From Burkholderiaceae bacterium (GTDB lineage Bacteria; Pseudomonadota; Gammaproteobacteria; Burkholderiales; Burkholderiaceae): a stretch of DNA of 20,726 nt. Below, one piece after another: positions 17,703 through 20,726 of the stretch. Within the stretch, counting starts at the first letter, position 1. Each line of letters begins with the position of its first letter. The position numbers and the translations under genes were made by a program. Under the pieces are notes generated by a model, which saw only the letters and a program-made list of their open reading frames with translations, did not search any database and was not told where the DNA came from. The stretch lies in assembly GCA_947470165.1 (NCBI GenBank), contig CANISN010000006.1:1-20726 (forward strand), in the 5' to 3' direction.

Positions 17703-19256
17703 ATGTTCTACCGTGAACTTGTTTTCACGGTTCCAGCCGAGATTGCAGAGCCTTTAGGTGATGCCCTACTGGAAGTAGGCGCACTTTCCGTTACTGTTGA
17801 GGATGATGCTGCTGGCGCTTATGATGAAAACCCGCTCTATGGTGAACCTGGACTCTCACCAGAGGTTCAGGCCTGGGATCGCTCTTCAGTTACTGCGCTA
17901 TTTAATCCAGAGATTGATGATTCCGATCTAGAGAATTTCATTCCTGAATTGCTTGCTTCCCTCAAGGAGGCGGGATTCAATCTGTCGGCACCTGAAGAAA
18001 GGATTATTGAAGAGCAAGATTGGGTTCGCCTAACCCAAAGTCAATTTGCTCCGATTCAGATTGGTGAGCGTATTTGGGTGGTCCCCTCCTGGCATGAGGC
18101 ACCAAGTGATCCTAACGCCATATGCTTGGCGGTAGATCCGGGTTTAGCATTTGGTACCGGCAGCCATCCAACGACACATCTCTGTTTACTCTGGCTTGAA
18201 CAAAACCCTCAACTTATAAATCAAAGTTTTCTGGATTACGGCTGTGGCTCTGGAATTCTGGCAATTGCTGCCTCAAAACTTGGATGCAACCCTGTTGTTG
18301 GTACTGATATTGACCCACAAGCGATGGTGGCTGCAAGCAGCAATGCAGAAATTAATAAGACCATCATTCGCTTTGTATTACCCAATGAAAATGCAGTAGA
18401 GCTTGCAGCAGAAACCAAATACGACATCGTGATGGCTAATATTCTTGCCAATCCATTACAAGTACTTGCCCCTGCATTAGTAAATAAGATGCGGCCCAGT
18501 GGAAAAATTGTGTTGTCAGGCGTGCTGGTGCGGCAAGCCGAAGAAGTCATCGCAACTTACAGTCAATGGCTAACTCTTTCCATTTGGAAAGAAAGTGAAG
18601 GATGGGTCTGTTTGCATGGCACGCTTCCAGCAGTTGGTAGCAAAATATTTTTAAGCTCCGAACATACTAGCGCTTTAGGACCGACTCAAAAAAAAAGTTT
18701 TAAATTAATCCTTCTGAGTCTTTTTTTCCTCTTGCTCGTTCTTTTTGGTGAGCACCTTTCCAGAAATTCCCTACTACCAACGTTAGCAACGCGCGTCGAT
18801 GGAGGCTCCTCGACTTTTGCAACTACCGCCTTTTCGCTTTTGCAAAAATTAGATGAACAACTTTTTAACGTACTAGGGTGCATAAATCGCCCTGTAAGCG
18901 ATTTTTCAGCATGGAAAATAACTTCCGTCACTCTCTCAGCTGAAAACCCACGAGAGGGCCTTAAAAACGCTTTAAATCGATCTACACTGCAAGTTGAGAT
19001 TCAAAATCGCCTCGCAATTCCTGTTTTGTTCCCTAATTTAGAAATTTTGCTTACAGATGCCGACGAATTCGAGATCAAGAAGATGCAATTCACACCGCAA
19101 GAGTGGTTACCGAGCAGTTGGCAAGAGTCACATCCAGAATTTTTAAAGCAAGGAGCTCCCTCTGGTGAAATTTTTCGCTCAGAACTTCCTGTTTCACTTC
19201 CGCAAAATGCGGCTGGTTATCGTGTCAGAATTTTTTATCCTTTAAACAGTTTGTAG
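17703..19256 (+). CDS. prmA: Ribosomal protein L11 methyltransferase fused to transmembrane + DUF3426 domain
   Basis: Residues 1-308 form a complete PrmA, which trimethylates ribosomal protein L11 with S-adenosylmethionine. Motifs are VDPGLAFGTGSHPTTH, the SAM loop LDYGCGSGILAIAA (from residue 177), GTDIDPQA and ANILANPL. PrmA normally ends here (about 290-300 residues), at the GWVCLHGTL element. In this gene the frame continues through a 25-residue linker, a transmembrane helix (about 333-350) and a domain (351-517) that resembles the C-terminal periplasmic part of DUF3426 proteins (for example ILLTDADEFEIKKMQFTPQEWLP). The zinc-ribbon start of DUF3426 proteins (paired CxxC) is missing. The ATG at 17703 has GGAG 5 bases upstream; a GTG at 17697 overlaps that site and is rejected. 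A run of nine A (18688-18696) lies just before the membrane segment. Methyltransferase identity is near certain; the DUF3426 assignment is from recall of the family. Confidence 0.9.
   Translation: MFYRELVFTVPAEIAEPLGDALLEVGALSVTVEDDAAGAYDENPLYGEPGLSPEVQAWDRSSVTALFNPEIDDSDLENFIPELLASLKEAGFNLSAPEERIIEEQDWVRLTQSQFAPIQIGERIWVVPSWHEAPSDPNAICLAVDPGLAFGTGSHPTTHLCLLWLEQNPQLINQSFLDYGCGSGILAIAASKLGCNPVVGTDIDPQAMVAASSNAEINKTIIRFVLPNENAVELAAETKYDIVMANILANPLQVLAPALVNKMRPSGKIVLSGVLVRQAEEVIATYSQWLTLSIWKESEGWVCLHGTLPAVGSKIFLSSEHTSALGPTQKKSFKLILLSLFFLLLVLFGEHLSRNSLLPTLATRVDGGSSTFATTAFSLLQKLDEQLFNVLGCINRPVSDFSAWKITSVTLSAENPREGLKNALNRSTLQVEIQNRLAIPVLFPNLEILLTDADEFEIKKMQFTPQEWLPSSWQESHPEFLKQGAPSGEIFRSELPVSLPQNAAGYRVRIFYPLNSL
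18688..18696 (+). other. A9 homopolymer in the linker of the prmA fusion
   Basis: Nine consecutive A after a C encode QKKS at residues 329-332. With eight A the frame would read QKKVLN then stop; with ten A it would read QKKKF then stop. A one-base slip in either direction would therefore release a roughly 333-residue soluble PrmA without the membrane segment. Confidence 0.7.
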
Positions 19257-19306
19257 TCTTAATATAAACCTCACTTCAATTGATTTTTTCTAGAAAGTAA
19301 TTATTT

Positions 19307-20266
19307 ATGGCCAGCCTGATCTGTGGTTCTATCGCCTATGACACCATCATGAACTTTGAAGGCAAGTTTGCCGATCAAATCCTGCCAGAGCAGATTCACA
19401 TTCTGAATGTTGCCTTTATGGTCCCTACAATGCGCCGTGAATTTGGTGGTTGCGCAGGCAATATTGCTTACAACTTAAACTTGCTAGGTGGTGACCCCAT
19501 CATTATGGCAACTGTCGGTAGCGATGCAGCACCTTATCTAAATCGTCTTTTGCAACTGCAAATTGATGTGACGCACATTCGTCAGATTGAGCATGCCTTT
19601 ACTGCTCAGGCAATGATCACAACAGATCAGGCCAATAATCAAATTACTGCTTTTCATCCAGGTGCAATGGGTGACTCACACCTTAATCAAGTATCCGCGG
19701 TAATAGCGGAGCGAAGTAAAAATACTAAAGGTGCCGCAAAGTTCGGAATTGTTGCCCCCGATGGGCGTCAAGGTATGTGGGAGCACTGCCACCAATTAGC
19801 TGATGCAGGTGTTCCATTTATATTTGATCCAGGCCAAGGTTTGCCGATGTTTAACGGCACAGAACTCCTAGAACTGGTTGATATTGCAAGCTATCTAGCT
19901 GTAAATGATTATGAAGGTGAAATGCTTTCCCAAAGAACTGGCCTAAGCTTGGAAAAAGTTGCCGAAAGAGTGAAAGCCCTAATCGTGACTAAGGGTGCAG
20001 AGGGTGCCGATATCTATGTTGACGGCAAATGTATTGCAATTCCACCGGTACCAGCAGCGAAAGTTGTGGATCCAACAGGATGTGGCGATGCATTTCGTGG
20101 TGGCCTGCTCTTTGGACTAGAGAATGGCATGGATTGGGAGGCGACTGGTCGACTTGCCAGCCTAATGGGATCAATCAAAATCACTCACCAGGGACCACAA
20201 AATCACCAAATCAGCAAAGATGAGATTGCCGCTCAGTTCAAATCTGCCTTTGGGTTTGCAATCTAA
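19307..20266 (+). CDS. PfkB-family carbohydrate/nucleoside kinase
   Basis: This 319-residue cytoplasmic kinase belongs to the ribokinase/PfkB family. Signature 1 is the FGGCAGNIAYNLNLLGG segment (about 46-62), and signature 2 is DPTGCGDAFRGG with the catalytic base Asp261 and the anion hole formed by GCGD. LAVNDYEGEML and VTKGAEGADIYVDG are also typical. The family phosphorylates ribose, fructose, adenosine and other substrates; similar betaproteobacterial proteins are often named adenosine kinase-like or simply carbohydrate kinase, and the substrate cannot be assigned here. The ATG at 19307 has only a weak upstream purine stretch (AGAAAG). The gene follows the prmA fusion by 50 bases and is convergent with the histone H1-like gene. 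Confidence 0.88.
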   Translation: MASLICGSIAYDTIMNFEGKFADQILPEQIHILNVAFMVPTMRREFGGCAGNIAYNLNLLGGDPIIMATVGSDAAPYLNRLLQLQIDVTHIRQIEHAFTAQAMITTDQANNQITAFHPGAMGDSHLNQVSAVIAERSKNTKGAAKFGIVAPDGRQGMWEHCHQLADAGVPFIFDPGQGLPMFNGTELLELVDIASYLAVNDYEGEMLSQRTGLSLEKVAERVKALIVTKGAEGADIYVDGKCIAIPPVPAAKVVDPTGCGDAFRGGLLFGLENGMDWEATGRLASLMGSIKITHQGPQNHQISKDEIAAQFKSAFGFAI

Positions 20267-20296
20267 AACCAATAAATTAAAGAAATAGCAAATAAA

Positions 20297-20322
20297 AAAG
20301 GGATCTCGTGAGAGATCCCTTT
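20297..20322 (-). terminator. Strong intrinsic terminator for the histone H1-like gene (possibly bidirectional)
   Basis: AAAGGGATCTC (20297-20307) and GAGATCCCTTT (20312-20322) form an 11-bp perfect stem with a GTGA loop. On the minus strand the stem runs into a T-rich tract (the complement of 20291-20299), the form expected for an intrinsic terminator. It may also stop the convergent kinase transcript, although only three T follow on the + strand. Confidence 0.85.
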
Positions 20323-20348
20323 GAACTTCACCCGTCTACAAGCAAGGC

Positions 20349-20470
20349 TTATGGACGCGTGCCAGTTGGGAAGGGCCAAGCAGCGGCTGGATTCAAGGTT
20401 GTTGAAGCAGCAACTTTTTTAGCCACGGGCTTTTTTACCGCTTTGCCCGCTTTCTTCGCAGCAGGCTTAC
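20349..20470 (-). pseudogene. Out-of-frame C-terminal tail of the histone H1-like gene
   Basis: Downstream of the TAA at 20471-20473 the minus strand still encodes a histone H1-like tail, but in another frame. If the A run at 20475-20483 had ten A instead of nine, translation would continue with 41 residues: VSKPAAKKAGKAVKKPVAKK, then VAASTTLNPAAAWPFPTGTRP, ending at TAA 20349-20351. The total would be 124 residues. The tail has the same Lys/Ala/Pro composition as the main array and ends just before the terminator, so it is very probably the original C-terminus. Confidence 0.8.
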
Positions 20471-20722
20471 TTACTTTTTTTTTGCAGCAGGACGCTTTTT
20501 AGCAGCAGGACGCTTTTTAGCGGCAGGCTTCTTCTTAGCGGCAGGCTTCTTCTTAGCAGCAGGACGCTTTTTAGCGGCAGGCTTCTTCTTAGCAGCAGGA
20601 CGCTTTTTAGCAGCAGGCTTCTTCTTAGCAGCAGGCTTTTTCTTAGCAGCTGGTTTCTTCTTAGCAGCTACTTTCTTAGCAGCTGGTTTCTTTGCAGCAG
20701 GTTTCTTCTTGGCGATTGCCAT
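20471..20722 (-). CDS. Histone H1-like Lys/Ala/Pro-repeat DNA-binding protein, apparently truncated by frameshift
   Basis: The protein is 83 residues made almost only of Lys, Ala, Pro and Arg, with repeating AAKKKP/AAKKRP hexads, as in the alanine/lysine-rich C-terminal tail of eukaryotic H1 and the H1-like proteins of Bordetella and other Burkholderiales. Such proteins bind DNA nonspecifically through the positive charge and are thought to shape the nucleoid. The ATG at 20722 (MAIAKKKP) is near the right edge, so its promoter and ribosome binding site are outside the window. The frame ends at a run of nine A read as Ala-Lys-Lys-Lys-stop. One more A would add a 41-residue tail (see 20349-20470). 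The shortened product still keeps most of the repeats and could bind DNA. Whether the missing base is real, a sequencing error or corrected by slippage is not decided here. Confidence 0.8.
   Translation of the reverse strand: MAIAKKKPAAKKPAAKKVAAKKKPAAKKKPAAKKKPAAKKRPAAKKKPAAKKRPAAKKKPAAKKKPAAKKRPAAKKRPAAKKK
20484..20705 (-). repeat. Tandem 18-base coding repeats of the histone H1-like gene
   Basis: About a dozen near-identical units of roughly 18 bases (on the + strand like GCAGCAGGCTTCTTCTTA or GCAGCAGGACGCTTTTTA) encode the hexads AAKKKP and AAKKRP; the first units near the N-terminus are shorter or irregular. K and R versions are interspersed, which suggests duplication and conversion between units. 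Copy number is likely to vary between strains. Confidence 0.8.
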
Positions 20723-20726
20723 AGTA

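Noticed and set aside
20308..20502. 64-residue + strand open frame at the histone end
   Set aside because: It is antisense to the histone H1-like gene and its tail, and begins inside the terminator hairpin.
20484..20705. Short regular repeats at the right edge as a CRISPR array
   Set aside because: The units are contiguous without spacers and are translated into Lys/Ala/Pro hexads; no cas genes are present.
1..20726. A mobile element, prophage or defence island
   Set aside because: No transposase, integrase, terminal repeats, tRNA or toxin pair was seen; all other genes are housekeeping functions in plausible syntenic order.

Overview
The window looks like a chromosomal housekeeping segment from a betaproteobacterium of the family Burkholderiaceae, most likely the genus Polynucleobacter. 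That placement is inferred from protein signatures, moderately low GC judged by eye, the lysine/alanine/proline histone H1-like protein, and the gene neighbourhoods (rsmE/barstar-like/maeB, then thiL-pgpA-pncC, and aroQ-accB-accC-prmA). It was not tested by any database search. There is no insertion sequence, prophage, CRISPR array, tRNA or rRNA. Almost every base is coding, and the genes are packed into overlapping or closely spaced runs.

Layout. Positions 1-567 hold the 3' part of rsmE (+). An orphan barstar-like gene (616-1236, -) and the hybrid malic enzyme maeB (1375-3714, -) follow. A tight + operon comes next: thiL (3787-4809), pgpA (4806-5360) and pncC (5357-5869), each overlapping the next by the ATGA arrangement. 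corA (-) and pyrF (+) are divergent at 5893-7783. A long minus-strand run is transcribed from 14487 down to 7802: mpl, a FabG-like reductase, an RNB-domain ribonuclease, a TonB-like protein, aroE and mtgA. A membrane-anchored TlpA-like thioredoxin (14514-15041, +) diverges from mpl across only 26 bases. After a 250-base AT-rich gap with a candidate promoter and leader hairpins, a + run carries aroQ, accB, accC, a prmA fusion gene and a PfkB-type kinase. The right edge has a convergent histone H1-like gene (-) with a strong terminator.

Functions. The genes supply core metabolism: thiamine phosphate activation, phosphatidylglycerol synthesis, pyridine nucleotide salvage, pyrimidine and aromatic synthesis, and the first step of fatty-acid synthesis. 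They also cover peptidoglycan recycling and polymerisation, magnesium uptake, RNA turnover, and methylation of rRNA and ribosomal protein L11.

The most unusual features are on the right. (1) prmA is fused in frame to the membrane segment and C-terminal domain of a DUF3426 protein, giving a predicted membrane-anchored L11 methyltransferase; the junction region contains a run of nine A, and a one-base change in either direction gives a stop within a few codons. (2) The histone H1-like gene is interrupted by a one-base frameshift in a second run of nine A; adding one A restores a 41-residue tail ending in WPFPTGTRP. I see no obvious new defence or mobile system here.
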